DNA of 29,962 bases from an uncultured Eubacteriales bacterium (GTDB taxonomy: Bacteria; Bacillota; Clostridia; Oscillospirales; Acutalibacteraceae): the NCBI GenBank assembly GCA_934636435.1, contig CAKUAQ010000028.1:1-29962 (forward strand), written 5' to 3'. Below the pieces are notes generated by a model. The model did no database searches and had not been told where the DNA came from. It saw only the letters and a program-made list of their open reading frames with translations. The first letter of the stretch is position 1; each line of letters begins with the position of its first letter. This document shows positions 7,821 to 15,428 of the stretch, one piece after another. The position numbers and the translations under genes were made by a program.

Positions 7821-8645
7821 ATGCACTTTACAAAAATGCAGGGGCTGGGCAACGACTATCTCTATGTCTACGCCCCCGCCCTGCCGCCGGATGCGGCAGC
7901 GCTGGCGGTGCGGCTGTCCGACCGGCATTTCGGGGTCGGCTCCGACGGAATGATCTGGATTCTGCCGTCGGAGACGGCGGATTGCCAAATGCGGATATTC
8001 AACGCCGACGGCAGCAAGGCACGGATGTGCGGCAACGGCATCCGCTGCGTGGGCAAATACGTCTATGAAAAAGGCTACGTCGCCAAGACCACCCTCACAG
8101 TGGAGACCCTGTCCGGCATCAAAGCCCTGACCCTGTCCGTCACCGACGGCCGAGTGGACAGCGTGACGGTGGATATGGGGGCGGCGGCTGTCTCCGCCCC
8201 CCGGACGCTGACCGCCGCCGGGCAGGCGGTGACCGTCACTCCGGTGTCGGTGGGCAATCCCCACGCCGTGGTGTTCACCGCAGATGCGGCGACAGCGCCC
8301 CTCACCACGCAGGGAGCGGCACTGGAGCGCCACGAGGCGTTCCCCGGCGGGGTGAATGTGGAATTTGTACAGGTGCTGTCCCCCACCGCCCTGCGGATGC
8401 GAGTGTGGGAGCGGGGCAGCGGCATTACCTTAGCCTGCGGCACCGGCGCCTGCGCCAGCGTGGCGGCGGCGGTGGCGGCGGGATATTGCCCGCCGGACAC
8501 GCCAGTGACCGTGACGCTGGACGGCGGCGATTTACAGGTGCGGCTCACACCGGACGGCCGAGCCATTATGACCGGCCCGGCGGCGTTTGTATGCGAGGGA
8601 GAGGTGGATGGATCGTGCATCCCAACGAACACTATAAGGAGCTGA
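7821..8645 (+). CDS. dapF: Diaminopimelate epimerase
   Basis: 274 residues. It interconverts LL- and meso-diaminopimelate, supplying lysine and peptidoglycan synthesis. The two-base mechanism uses Cys70 in RMCGNGIRCVGKY and Cys206 in LACGTGACAS; both are present, along with the N-terminal KMQGLGNDY substrate motif and GNPHAVVF. The start at 7821 has AAAGGAGG (7804-7811) at good spacing. It lies 36 bp after pyrG. Its last 31 bases overlap the start of dapL in another frame, which couples production of the two consecutive pathway enzymes. Confidence 0.97.
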   Translation: MHFTKMQGLGNDYLYVYAPALPPDAAALAVRLSDRHFGVGSDGMIWILPSETADCQMRIFNADGSKARMCGNGIRCVGKYVYEKGYVAKTTLTVETLSGIKALTLSVTDGRVDSVTVDMGAAAVSAPRTLTAAGQAVTVTPVSVGNPHAVVFTADAATAPLTTQGAALERHEAFPGGVNVEFVQVLSPTALRMRVWERGSGITLACGTGACASVAAAVAAGYCPPDTPVTVTLDGGDLQVRLTPDGRAIMTGPAAFVCEGEVDGSCIPTNTIRS

Positions 8646-9811
8646 ACGGCTCCTACTTATTCTACAACATTGAGCAAAAGGTGAAAGCCTATCGGCGGGA
8701 GCACCCCGACCGGACCCTGCTGCGGCTGGGGGTGGGGGATGTGACCCTGCCCCTGTGCGACGCGGTGATTCGGGCGCTGCACAGGGCCGTGGACGATCAG
8801 GCGCAGAAAAAGACCTTCCACGGCTATATGCCGGAATGCGGCGCTCGCGACCTGAAGATCGCGATACAGGGCTACTACGCCGCCCGAGGCATCGCCTTTG
8901 AACGGGACGAGATCTTCGTCTCCTGCGGCGCCGGGGACGATCTGGGGGCCATCATGGACCTGTTCGGGGCAGACAACACCGCTCTGGTGGTGGAGCCCAC
9001 CTACCCCGCCTATGTGGATACCAACATCATCGCCGGACACCGGGTGATCCACGCCCCCGCCTATGAGGCGGACGGGTTCGCCCCGCTGCCGGACGAGACG
9101 GTGGCGGCGGACATCCTTTATCTCTGCTCCCCCAACAATCCCACCGGCGCCGTATACAGCCGGGAAAAGCTGCAGGCCTGGGTGGACTATGCCAACCGGC
9201 AGGGAGCGGTGATCATCTTCGACGCCGCCTATGAGGCGTTCATCGAGGACGAGACCCTCCCCCACAGCATCTTTGAGATTCCCGGCAGCCGCACCTGCGC
9301 CATCGAAATCTGCTCTCTGTCCAAGACGGCGGGGTTCACGGGGATGCGCTGCGGCTATACGCTGATCCCCAAGGAGCTGACCCGGGACGGAATGTGCCTG
9401 CAAGCCATGTGGGTGCGCAACCGCACCACCAAGACCAACGGGGTCTCCTACATCACCCAGCGGGCCGCCGAGGCGGTATTCACCCCGGAGGGACAACGGC
9501 AGATCCACGAAAGCATCCGGGTGTATAAGCAAAATGCCCGGGTGCTGATGGCAGCGCTGGATCAATGCGGCATCTGGTATTGCGGCGGTCGAAATGCCCC
9601 CTATGTCTGGATGCAGTGTCCGGAGGGCATGGGCAGCTGGGAATGCTTCGACCGGCTGCTGCATGAGACGCAGATCGTCGGCACCCCCGGCGAGGGCTTC
9701 GGGCAATGCGGGGAGGGGTATTTCCGGCTGTCCTCCTTCGGCGATACGGAAGAGACCCGGGAGGCTGCCCGCCGGATTGTGGAGCTATTCGGCAGAGGCG
9801 CACGGACGTAG
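8615..9811 (+). CDS. dapL: LL-diaminopimelate aminotransferase
   Basis: 398 residues from a GTG start. A class I/II PLP aminotransferase making LL-diaminopimelate directly from tetrahydrodipicolinate, so the succinylase/acetylase steps are bypassed. Motifs: YKELNGSYLFYNIEQKV (typical DapL N terminus), LGVGDVTLPL, GYMPECGARDLKIAI, SPNNPTG (172-178), IFDAAYEAFI (Asp203, Tyr206) and SLSKTAGFTGMRCGY with the PLP lysine at 237. GTG at 8615 is chosen because AGAGGTGG (8600-8607) lies 7 nt before it and the family N terminus follows at once; the frame upstream of it is the shadow of dapF. The 31-bp overlap with dapF puts the product and its epimerase together. Confidence 0.95.
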   Translation: MHPNEHYKELNGSYLFYNIEQKVKAYRREHPDRTLLRLGVGDVTLPLCDAVIRALHRAVDDQAQKKTFHGYMPECGARDLKIAIQGYYAARGIAFERDEIFVSCGAGDDLGAIMDLFGADNTALVVEPTYPAYVDTNIIAGHRVIHAPAYEADGFAPLPDETVAADILYLCSPNNPTGAVYSREKLQAWVDYANRQGAVIIFDAAYEAFIEDETLPHSIFEIPGSRTCAIEICSLSKTAGFTGMRCGYTLIPKELTRDGMCLQAMWVRNRTTKTNGVSYITQRAAEAVFTPEGQRQIHESIRVYKQNARVLMAALDQCGIWYCGGRNAPYVWMQCPEGMGSWECFDRLLHETQIVGTPGEGFGQCGEGYFRLSSFGDTEETREAARRIVELFGRGART

Positions 9812-9934
9812 AGCCGAGCCCTTTGTCCGTCGCCCCGGATCGGAGCGGCCATCTTCCGGCGCGCGCCGTCGGTTTCTCCCGGGAAAAAGACTGCCCAGAC
9901 AAAAGCGGCCGGGCAATCTTTGCCCCCAATGCTC

Positions 9935-9994
9935 AAAACGAAAAGCCGTCCCGGCGTTCTGTCGCGGTCAATTCCGCGGCAGACGTCGGGACGG
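9935..9994 (-). terminator. Terminator of the prolyl-tRNA editing protein gene
   Basis: A long imperfect hairpin (9946-9994; outer arms CCGTCCCG/CGGGACGG, inner CGCGG/CCGCG) is followed on the minus strand by TTTTCGTTTT (9935-9944). It is placed for the minus-strand gene ending at 10017. A smaller hairpin (TGCCC/GGGCA, about 9892-9915) further on also has a T run on the minus strand. No clear terminator for the plus-strand dapL was found in this gap. Confidence 0.72.
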
Positions 9995-10016
9995 TTCGCA
10001 TATCAGGGGCGCGCGA

Positions 10017-10526
10017 TCATTCCCCGGCGCTGCGCACCGGGATGGACGCCATCTCCACCGGGTTTCCGTGGGCGCGGATCAGCTCCATCAAATCGGCCGC
10101 CTGCAGCCACACGGTGGCGGTATTCTCGTTGGGGTGCACACCGATGCGCCCCGGCGCGGCCCGAAAGTCCTCATCCAGAAACACCTGCACCTGTGCGCTC
10201 CCGTCGTTGAGCACCCCCAGCGGCGTCACCGAGCCGGGGGTCAGCATCAGCTTCTCCCACAGCTCCTCGGCGGTGGCAAAGGACAGCGGGCGCAGCCCCT
10301 GCGCCCGGCGGAAGGCCTTCAGATCCACCCGCTTATCTCCCCGGACGGAGATGAGATAATAGTGCTGCTTTTTATCGTCCCGGACGAACAGGTTTTTGGC
10401 ATCCGATTCCGGGTACGGCATCTCCATTCGGGACAATTCCTCCATAGTGAATACCGCCGGGTGCTCCGTCATCTCATAGGGGATGCGCCGCTCCGTCAGC
10501 AGCGCATAGATCTCCTGCTTATTCAT
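10017..10526 (-). CDS. YbaK/ProX-type prolyl-tRNA editing protein
   Basis: 169 residues. A stand-alone YbaK/aminoacyl-tRNA editing domain, resembling the ProX (PrdX) family that hydrolyses alanyl-tRNA(Pro). Visible family features: the N-terminal helix IYALLTERRIPYEMTEHPAV, the core KNLFVRDDKKQHYYLISV with the conserved lysine, LRPLSFATAEELWEKL, and GSVTPLGVLNDG followed by the VHPNENTATVWL strand. The start at 10526 is preferred over an upstream in-frame ATG because AAAGGACGGAG precedes it and the family N terminus begins there. It is 108 bp from the YitT gene on the same strand, possibly co-transcribed. The exact mischarged substrate cannot be read from sequence. Confidence 0.88.
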   Translation of the reverse strand: MNKQEIYALLTERRIPYEMTEHPAVFTMEELSRMEMPYPESDAKNLFVRDDKKQHYYLISVRGDKRVDLKAFRRAQGLRPLSFATAEELWEKLMLTPGSVTPLGVLNDGSAQVQVFLDEDFRAAPGRIGVHPNENTATVWLQAADLMELIRAHGNPVEMASIPVRSAGE

Positions 10527-10634
10527 AGCGAAATGCTCCGTCCTTTCTCTCTGCCGGGGCTCGCCCGTCTGCCGCAAGCCACAGCCGAAGCGGCGGCCAG
10601 GGCGGCGGCATATTCCCGTCTCCGGCCGCGCCGC

Positions 10635-11510
10635 TCAGGTGTTCTTTTCCGGCGGCAGCCAGCCGTCCCCCAGCACCTCATCGGAGCTGAGCATCATAAA
10701 GAACGCACCCGGGTCCATCTCGAAGGTCATGCGCTTGAGCCGCACCACTTCCTCCCGGCTGACGGCGCATAGAATCATCTTCTGGGCATCCCCGGTATAG
10801 CCGCCGGTGGAATCCAGCAGCGTGACCCCCCGATCCAGCTCGTTCATGATCCGCCGGGTCAGCGCCGGCTGCTCCTTCGTGAGGATCATCGCCATCTTGC
10901 CCCGGCGGCCGCCATAGACCACCCGGTCCGTCACCATCGTGGACACCACGATGAACACGATGGCGTACAGAGGACTTTCCAGCTGCCGGTACACCAGCGC
11001 CGACACCGCCACCACACAGCCGTCCACGATCAGCAGCAGCTGTCCGATGGGGATGTGGGGCCAGCGGCGCTCCAGCAGCCGCGCCAGCGTATCCGTGCCG
11101 CCGGTGGTGCCGCCCCGGGAGAGGATCAGTCCCAGCCCCAGCCCCGCCAGCGCTCCGCCGAAAAAGCAGGTGAGCATTTTCTCTCCGTGAAAAGCAGGCA
11201 TAAACAGGATAAACACGTCGGTGAGCACTGATGAGATCACCAATCCCAGCAGCGTGCGGGCCAGAAACTCCCGCCCCAGGCGCACCCGCGCCACAAACAG
11301 CAGCGGCACATTCAGCACCAGCGTGGTCACACCGATAGGGAACCGATTTCGGGCATAGTGGATCATGGTGGCGATGCCCGTGAAGCCGCCGGGAGCGATA
11401 TCGTTGGGCGCGGAAAACACGGACACGCTCAGCGCATAGGCGATGCTGCCCAGGGTGATCACCAGCAGATCGCCGGCCCATAGCCGCAGAGTCTCCCGTT
11501 TAGTCCCCAT
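10635..11510 (-). CDS. YitT-family membrane protein (DUF161 + DUF2179)
   Basis: 291 residues. The N-terminal two thirds hold about five hydrophobic segments (LLVITLGSIAYALSVSVF, TTLVLNVPLLFVARV, TLLGLVISSVLTDVFILFM, FFGGALAGLGLGLIL, LLLIVDGCVVAVSALVY) with the family motifs APNDIAPGGFTGIA and SRGGTTGGTDTLA. The C-terminal soluble domain (about 205-285) is DUF2179-like: RGVTLLDSTGGYTGDAQKM, FEMDPGAFFMM. The biochemical function of the family is not settled. The start (GGAGGTG before it) overlaps the end of the Mini-III gene by 11 bp, so it is translationally coupled in an obgE-mrnC-yitT run. Confidence 0.92.
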   Translation of the reverse strand: MGTKRETLRLWAGDLLVITLGSIAYALSVSVFSAPNDIAPGGFTGIATMIHYARNRFPIGVTTLVLNVPLLFVARVRLGREFLARTLLGLVISSVLTDVFILFMPAFHGEKMLTCFFGGALAGLGLGLILSRGGTTGGTDTLARLLERRWPHIPIGQLLLIVDGCVVAVSALVYRQLESPLYAIVFIVVSTMVTDRVVYGGRRGKMAMILTKEQPALTRRIMNELDRGVTLLDSTGGYTGDAQKMILCAVSREEVVRLKRMTFEMDPGAFFMMLSSDEVLGDGWLPPEKNT

Positions 11511-11895
11511 TTGTCGGCACCTCCTCCACGCACAGCAAAAACAGCTCCCGCACCCGTTCCAGCTGCCCGGACAGATACAGGTAGCCGAACAGGCACTCCA
11601 GCCCGGTGGCCCGGTGGTATTCCGCTCCGGTGCGGGCGGTGTGGGCGTTGCGTCCCCGCTTATAGACCGCCTCCTCCTCCGGCGTCAGCCGGAGCAGCAG
11701 CCGCTCCATGGCGGCGGACTGAGCCTCCGCCCGCACAGCGTTGACCGCCAGATGGTGCAGATCGTTGACCGGTCGGTTCGCCATGGTCAGCAGCCGCTCC
11801 CGCACCAGCAGACTGTACACCCCATCCCCTACAAAAGCCAGCGCCAGCGGGCTGAGGGTATGCACATCCACCTCTTTCGGATATAAGCGCTCCAT
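11500..11895 (-). CDS. mrnC: Mini-ribonuclease 3 (23S rRNA maturation)
   Basis: 131 residues. A catalytic RNase III domain without the double-stranded-RNA-binding domain, which in Firmicutes trims the 23S rRNA precursor. Motifs: SPLALAFVGDGVYSLLVRER with catalytic Asp24, KRGRNAH, and HRATGLECLFGYLYLSG carrying the second acidic site. Length is typical of the family. GGGAGGGG precedes the start at 11895. It lies 14 bp after obgE and overlaps the YitT gene by 11 bp. Confidence 0.95.
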   Translation of the reverse strand: MERLYPKEVDVHTLSPLALAFVGDGVYSLLVRERLLTMANRPVNDLHHLAVNAVRAEAQSAAMERLLLRLTPEEEAVYKRGRNAHTARTGAEYHRATGLECLFGYLYLSGQLERVRELFLLCVEEVPTNGD

Positions 11896-11909
11896 ACACG
11901 CCCCTCCCG

Positions 11910-13181
11910 TCAGTCGATAAAGTCAAATTCCAGATCGTAAATGGACACGGTATCCCCCTCGTGGCAGCCTGCCGCCTCCAGCGCGTCGATGACCCCGCCG
12001 GAGCGCAGCACCCGCTCGAAGTATTGCAGTCCCTCTTCGTCGGAGAAATCGATGCCCCGCATGATCTGCAGCAGCCAGGGGGCCGTGACCTCGTAAATGC
12101 CCTCCCGCCGGGTGACCTGCGTCTCCCGTCCGCCGAGGCTGTCCGCCGCCGGCAGAACCTCCGGCTCCGCCTCAAAGCGGCGGATGGGCGGCAGCTGGCT
12201 GAGCAGCGCGGCGCAGCGCTTCACCAGCTCATCGGTGCCGTGGGCGATGGGTGCCATCAGCGGAAAATACTCGTATCCCCGCTCCTTCATGGCGGCGGCA
12301 AACCGCTCCAGCTGCTCCTCGGTGGCTAAATCGCACTTATTGCCCGCCACGATCATGGGCCGGGACGCCAGCTCCGGGTTAAAGCGCTCCAGCTCCCGGT
12401 TGATGGCATCGAAATCCTCCAGCGGATCCCGACCCTCGCTGCCGGACACATCCACGATATGCACCAGCAGGCGGCACCGCTCCACGTGGCGCAGGAACTC
12501 ATGGCCCAGCCCCACGCCCTCACTGGCACCCTCGATCACGCCGGGAATATCCGCCATCACAAAGGACACCCCCGCCATGGGGCGCACCACCCCCAGCACC
12601 GGGGTGATGGTGGTGAAATGGTAATTGGCAATCTCCGGCTTTGCCTCGCTGACCACGGAGACGAGGGTGGATTTTCCCACGTTGGGGAAGCCCACCAGCC
12701 CCACATCCGCCAGCAGCTTCAGCTCCAGCCGCAGAGAGAGCTCCTCGCCCGGCACGCCGGGCTTGGCGAACCGGGGCACCTGCCGGGTGGCGGTGGCAAA
12801 ATGGCTGTTGCCCCAGCCGCCCCGGCCGCCACGGGCCGCCACAAAGGGCTCGTCCGTGGACATATCCGCCATCAGCCGTCCGGTGTCGTTATCGTAGATG
12901 AGGGTGCCCCGGGGCACCCGGATGACACAGTCCGCCCCGCTTTTGCCGAAGCACCGCTTGGCGCCGCCGTTGCCGCCGGGGGCGGCCGCATATTTGCGCT
13001 GATAGCGGAAATCCGCCAGGGTGTTCAGCCCGTCGTCCGGCTGAAACACGATGCTGCCGCCCCGGCCGCCGTCACCCCCGTCCGGGCCGCCCGCCGCCAC
13101 GTATTTTTCCCGGTGGAAGGACACGGCACCGTTGCCGCCGTCCCCCGCCTTCACCCGGATGATCGCTTTATCCACAAACAT
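11910..13181 (-). CDS. obgE: GTPase Obg, ribosome assembly and stress control
   Basis: 423 residues. Essential GTPase acting in 50S ribosome assembly. The glycine-rich Obg fold covers about 1-157 (KAGDGGNGAVSFHREKY, GGPDGGDGGRGG, AARGGRGGWGNSHFAT). The G domain follows with G1 GFPNVGKST (164-172), G3 DIPGVIEGAS and G4 NKCD. The C-terminal OCT domain covers about 345-423. The start at 13181 has AAGGAGG at good spacing and matches the family N terminus MFVDKAIIRVKAGDGG; the open frame upstream is not used. It lies beyond the rpmA terminator, so it must have its own promoter, which I could not identify in the 274-bp gap. Confidence 0.97.
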   Translation of the reverse strand: MFVDKAIIRVKAGDGGNGAVSFHREKYVAAGGPDGGDGGRGGSIVFQPDDGLNTLADFRYQRKYAAAPGGNGGAKRCFGKSGADCVIRVPRGTLIYDNDTGRLMADMSTDEPFVAARGGRGGWGNSHFATATRQVPRFAKPGVPGEELSLRLELKLLADVGLVGFPNVGKSTLVSVVSEAKPEIANYHFTTITPVLGVVRPMAGVSFVMADIPGVIEGASEGVGLGHEFLRHVERCRLLVHIVDVSGSEGRDPLEDFDAINRELERFNPELASRPMIVAGNKCDLATEEQLERFAAAMKERGYEYFPLMAPIAHGTDELVKRCAALLSQLPPIRRFEAEPEVLPAADSLGGRETQVTRREGIYEVTAPWLLQIMRGIDFSDEEGLQYFERVLRSGGVIDALEAAGCHEGDTVSIYDLEFDFID

Positions 13182-13455
13182 GGACGTTTCCTCCTTGCTA
13201 TGCCGAGTTTCCCCGGCGTGTATCCACGGCAGACCGGCCGCGTGCAGGTTGCCGCTCAGGGTACCGGCCACCGGCATGCGGCGCATATGCGCGCATATGG
13301 ACGCGCTCCGCCGCCGGATCGGGCTGCGGCCACAGAAACGGCAGCAGCCGATGCACACGCTTACTATGCGCCGCAAACCGGAGGAAAATTCCTGCTGCCG
13401 TCGATGTTCCTGCCGTCAAAAATCCCGTCCTGCGCCCAGCGCACGGAAATACACG
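13182..13455 (-). promoter_or_regulatory. obgE upstream region containing a perfect 16-bp palindrome
   Basis: This gap between the rpmA terminator and obgE must hold the obgE promoter, but no sigma-A site close to consensus is visible. At 13284-13299 is a perfect palindrome CATATGCGCGCATATG, about 100 bp upstream of the obgE start. Short open frames run through the gap on both strands without ribosome binding sites or family motifs. Confidence 0.4.
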
Positions 13456-13488
13456 AAAAAAGCCCCGCCGGGATCCGGCGAGGCTTTT
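13456..13488 (-). terminator. Terminator of the rplU-prp-rpmA operon
   Basis: AAAAGCC/GGCTTTT and CGCCGG/CCGGCG form a 13-bp stem with one C-A mismatch (13458-13471 with 13475-13488) and a 3-nt loop. On the minus strand it ends in TTTTTT and begins 6 bp after the rpmA stop. The symmetric A and T flanks could also let it act on the plus strand. Confidence 0.92.
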
Positions 13489-13494
13489 CATCGC

Positions 13495-13776
13495 TTACTG
13501 CTTGTCGTACACGCTGACACGCTTGCGATCCTTGCCCATACGCTCGAACCGCACCACACCGTCCGCCTTGGCGAACAGGGTATCGTCAGAACCGATGCCC
13601 ACATTCGTGCCGGGATGGATATGTGTGCCCCGCTGCCGCACCAGGATGTTGCCGGCCAGCACAAACTGACCGTCCGCCCGCTTGACGCCGAGACGCTTGG
13701 ACTCGGAATCGCGGCCGTTCTTGGTGGAGCCGACGCCCTTCTTGTGAGCGAACAGCTGAATGTTCAAAGTTAACAT
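13495..13776 (-). CDS. rpmA: 50S ribosomal protein L27 (precursor with cleavable N terminus)
   Basis: 93 residues. The N terminus LTLNIQLFAHKKG carries the Firmicute-type extension removed by the Prp protease between Phe and Ala, exposing the functional AHKKG tail that reaches toward the peptidyl-transferase centre. The core motifs are GSTKNGRDSESKRLGVK and GNILVRQRGTHIHPGTNVG. The protease is encoded immediately upstream (18 bp). Confidence 0.98.
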   Translation of the reverse strand: MLTLNIQLFAHKKGVGSTKNGRDSESKRLGVKRADGQFVLAGNILVRQRGTHIHPGTNVGIGSDDTLFAKADGVVRFERMGKDRKRVSVYDKQ

Positions 13777-13794
13777 AGCATTACACCTCCGTAT

Positions 13795-14109
13795 TCATTC
13801 GGTCGTATCCGCAGCGCTGATACACGTCGGATACTGGTCTTGCAGTGCCTGAATATGCAGTCGGAACCCGGACAGGATGGCTTGCGCCGCCGTCGCATCC
13901 CCGGTGAGGGCCACCTCCATGCTGCCCTCCCCCACGGAAATCTCCGCCGGGAGCCGCAGAATCTCGGTGAGCGTATTGGCGGTCATATACGCCGCGGAGG
14001 AAACTGCCGCACACACAATGTCCTCACCCGCCGGCGCCGCATCCGCATGGCCGGAAAGGGAAAACCCGGTGAGCTGCCCCTGCCGCATCCGGAATCGAAC
14101 CCGGATCAT
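13795..14109 (-). CDS. prp: Ribosomal-processing cysteine protease Prp
   Basis: 104 residues. It cleaves the N-terminal extension of ribosomal protein L27. The catalytic His and Cys lie in SGHADAAPAGEDIVCAAVSS, the family signature, followed by YMTANTLTEIL. Position between rplU and rpmA is the classic Firmicute order. Only 3 bp separate it from rplU. Confidence 0.96.
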   Translation of the reverse strand: MIRVRFRMRQGQLTGFSLSGHADAAPAGEDIVCAAVSSAAYMTANTLTEILRLPAEISVGEGSMEVALTGDATAAQAILSGFRLHIQALQDQYPTCISAADTTE

Positions 14110-14112
14110 ATC

Positions 14113-14424
14113 TCAGGCGTTGATGGTGTCGATCTGCACCTTGGTATAGGGCTGCCGATGACCCAGCTTGCGGGAGCTGCCCTTCTTGGGCTTGTAGGTG
14201 AAGACCGTGATCTTCTTGCTCTTGCCGTTTTTCAGAACATGAGCGGTCACGGTGGCGCCGTCCACATAGGGAGCGCCCACCTTCAGCCCGGCATCGTCCT
14301 GCAGAGCAATCACCTTGTCGAAGGTGACGGAGGCTTCCTCGGCTGCATCCAGCTTCTCAATGTACAGAGTGTCACCATTCTGCACCTTGTACTGCTTGCC
14401 ACCGGTTTCAATAATCGCGTACAT
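14113..14424 (-). CDS. rplU: 50S ribosomal protein L21
   Basis: 103 residues. It begins MYAIIETGGKQYKVQNGD and ends with KKGSSRKLGHRQPYTKVQI, both characteristic of L21. The start at 14424 matches the family N terminus; the open frame further upstream lies in the leader. First gene of the rplU-prp-rpmA operon, transcribed from the promoter at 14523-14551. Confidence 0.98.
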   Translation of the reverse strand: MYAIIETGGKQYKVQNGDTLYIEKLDAAEEASVTFDKVIALQDDAGLKVGAPYVDGATVTAHVLKNGKSKKITVFTYKPKKGSSRKLGHRQPYTKVQIDTINA

Positions 14425-14516
14425 AGGCGTACCTGCCTTTTCTTCAGACTCGCTGTGGATGGGCGGACGGAAACCGCCGCTTCTGCCCGCAAAAGGAGCG
14501 CCCGCCACATGCGGCA
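14425..14516 (-). promoter_or_regulatory. Leader of the rplU mRNA (L21-leader-like)
   Basis: About 92 nt of untranslated leader. It contains a hairpin GCGGCGG-TTT-CCG(T)CCGC (7 bp with a bulged T). A second small stem GGC/GCC spans the AGGCAGG just before the start codon, so it could mask the ribosome binding site. L21 leaders with autoregulatory structure are known in Firmicutes; membership of that family was not verified. Confidence 0.4.
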
Positions 14517-14522
14517 ACGGTC

Positions 14523-14551
14523 ATTATAACATGAATCATATGGCTTGTCAA
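14523..14551 (-). promoter_or_regulatory. Sigma-A promoter of the rplU-prp-rpmA operon
   Basis: On the minus strand, perfect TTGACA (14546-14551) and TATAAT (14523-14528) are spaced 17 bp apart. Divergent from the PAP2 promoter. Confidence 0.93.
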
Positions 14552-14596
14552 CGGGTTTTTCGCATTTTTTCGCAATTTCATGGCGGCAAATACCAC

Positions 14597-14625
14597 TGGA
14601 CAACCGGCCCGCGTTATGCTACAAT
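14597..14625 (+). promoter_or_regulatory. Sigma-A promoter of the PAP2 phosphatase gene
   Basis: TGGACA (14597-14602) and TACAAT (14620-14625) with a 17-bp spacer, 35 bp before the start codon. Confidence 0.8.
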
Positions 14626-14660
14626 GAGTCCATCTGAAATCGCAGGAGGATTGGTGTGCT

Positions 14661-15332
14661 ATGACAGCTTTGACCCCCTTCGCCGCCTGGCTCAACACGG
14701 TATTCGCCGGTATGGATGAGGCGGTGGCGCGTTTTGCTTTTTCGCTGCATACCGGCGCGGCCGGCGGGTTTTTCGACCGGTTTTTCCCGGCGGTGACGCT
14801 GCTGGGAAAGGCAGGGATCTTCTTTATCCTGTGCGGACTGGTGGCGCTGGCCTTTCGCCGCAGCCGGAAGATGGGCTTCACCATCCTGGCCGCCCTGCTG
14901 CTGGGGCTGTTGTTCACCAATCTGGCGCTGAAAAACGCCATCGCCCGCCCCCGCCCCTATGCGGATGAGCTGAGCATTTTCTTCACCTGGTGGAAAGAAA
15001 TCGGCAGCGGCGCGGAACGCGAGATCTATTCCTTCCCCTCCGGCCACGCCACCGCCTCCTTTGCCGCCGCCACCGCCGTATTCTGGTGCGGCAACAAACG
15101 GTATAGCTGGACGGCCTATCTGCTGGCGGTGGCGGTGGGCTTCTCCCGCATCTATCTGATGGTGCATTATGCCTCCGATATCCTCGGCGGTATGCTGGTG
15201 GGCTTTGCCGCCGGATCGCTGGCCTATTGGATCGTCACCGCCGCCTACCGCGCCGTCGCCCGGCGGCGGGGCCCCGCGGTCGATCCGCAGCCCTCAGGCA
15301 CAGCCGAAAGCGCCGCCGCGCGAGCAGAATAA
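14661..15332 (+). CDS. PAP2-family membrane phosphatase
   Basis: 223 residues. An integral membrane phosphatase, probably acting on a lipid phosphate such as undecaprenyl diphosphate or phosphatidylglycerol phosphate. All three PAP2 motifs are present: K91-x6-R98-P99 (KNAIARPRP), PSGH with His129, and SRIYLMVHYASD with Arg163, His169 and Asp173. Hydrophobic segments flank them at about 52-66, 73-90, 131-143, 152-168 and 175-195. The tail after 200 is Arg/Ala-rich. AGGAGGA (14644-14650) precedes the start. It has its own promoter and terminator, so it is a single-gene unit divergent from the ribosomal protein operon. Substrate is not decidable from the motifs. Confidence 0.93.
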   Translation: MTALTPFAAWLNTVFAGMDEAVARFAFSLHTGAAGGFFDRFFPAVTLLGKAGIFFILCGLVALAFRRSRKMGFTILAALLLGLLFTNLALKNAIARPRPYADELSIFFTWWKEIGSGAEREIYSFPSGHATASFAAATAVFWCGNKRYSWTAYLLAVAVGFSRIYLMVHYASDILGGMLVGFAAGSLAYWIVTAAYRAVARRRGPAVDPQPSGTAESAAARAE

Positions 15333-15360
15333 TGCTCGCGGTCCCGCGCCAAACAGAGCG

Positions 15361-15400
15361 CCGGCGCCGTACACCTCTCCGTGTACGGCGCCGGTTTTCT
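15361..15400 (+). terminator. Terminator of the PAP2 phosphatase gene
   Basis: A perfect 14-bp stem (15361-15374 with 15381-15394) with a 6-nt loop is followed by TTTTCT. Another hairpin of 8 bp (15319-15326 with 15333-15340) carries the stop codon in its loop. On the minus strand the large hairpin lacks a T run, so it is not a clear terminator for the permease gene ending at 15429. Confidence 0.93.
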
Positions 15401-15428
15401 ACCTATTCATCAAAAAACCAGAAGCGGG

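Noticed and set aside
13198..13491. A 97-codon minus-strand frame upstream of obgE
   Set aside because: It starts inside the rpmA terminator, has no ribosome binding site and no family resemblance.
15361..15394. Bidirectional terminator also serving the ABC permease gene
   Set aside because: The minus-strand side of the hairpin is followed by CGCTCTG with no T run.
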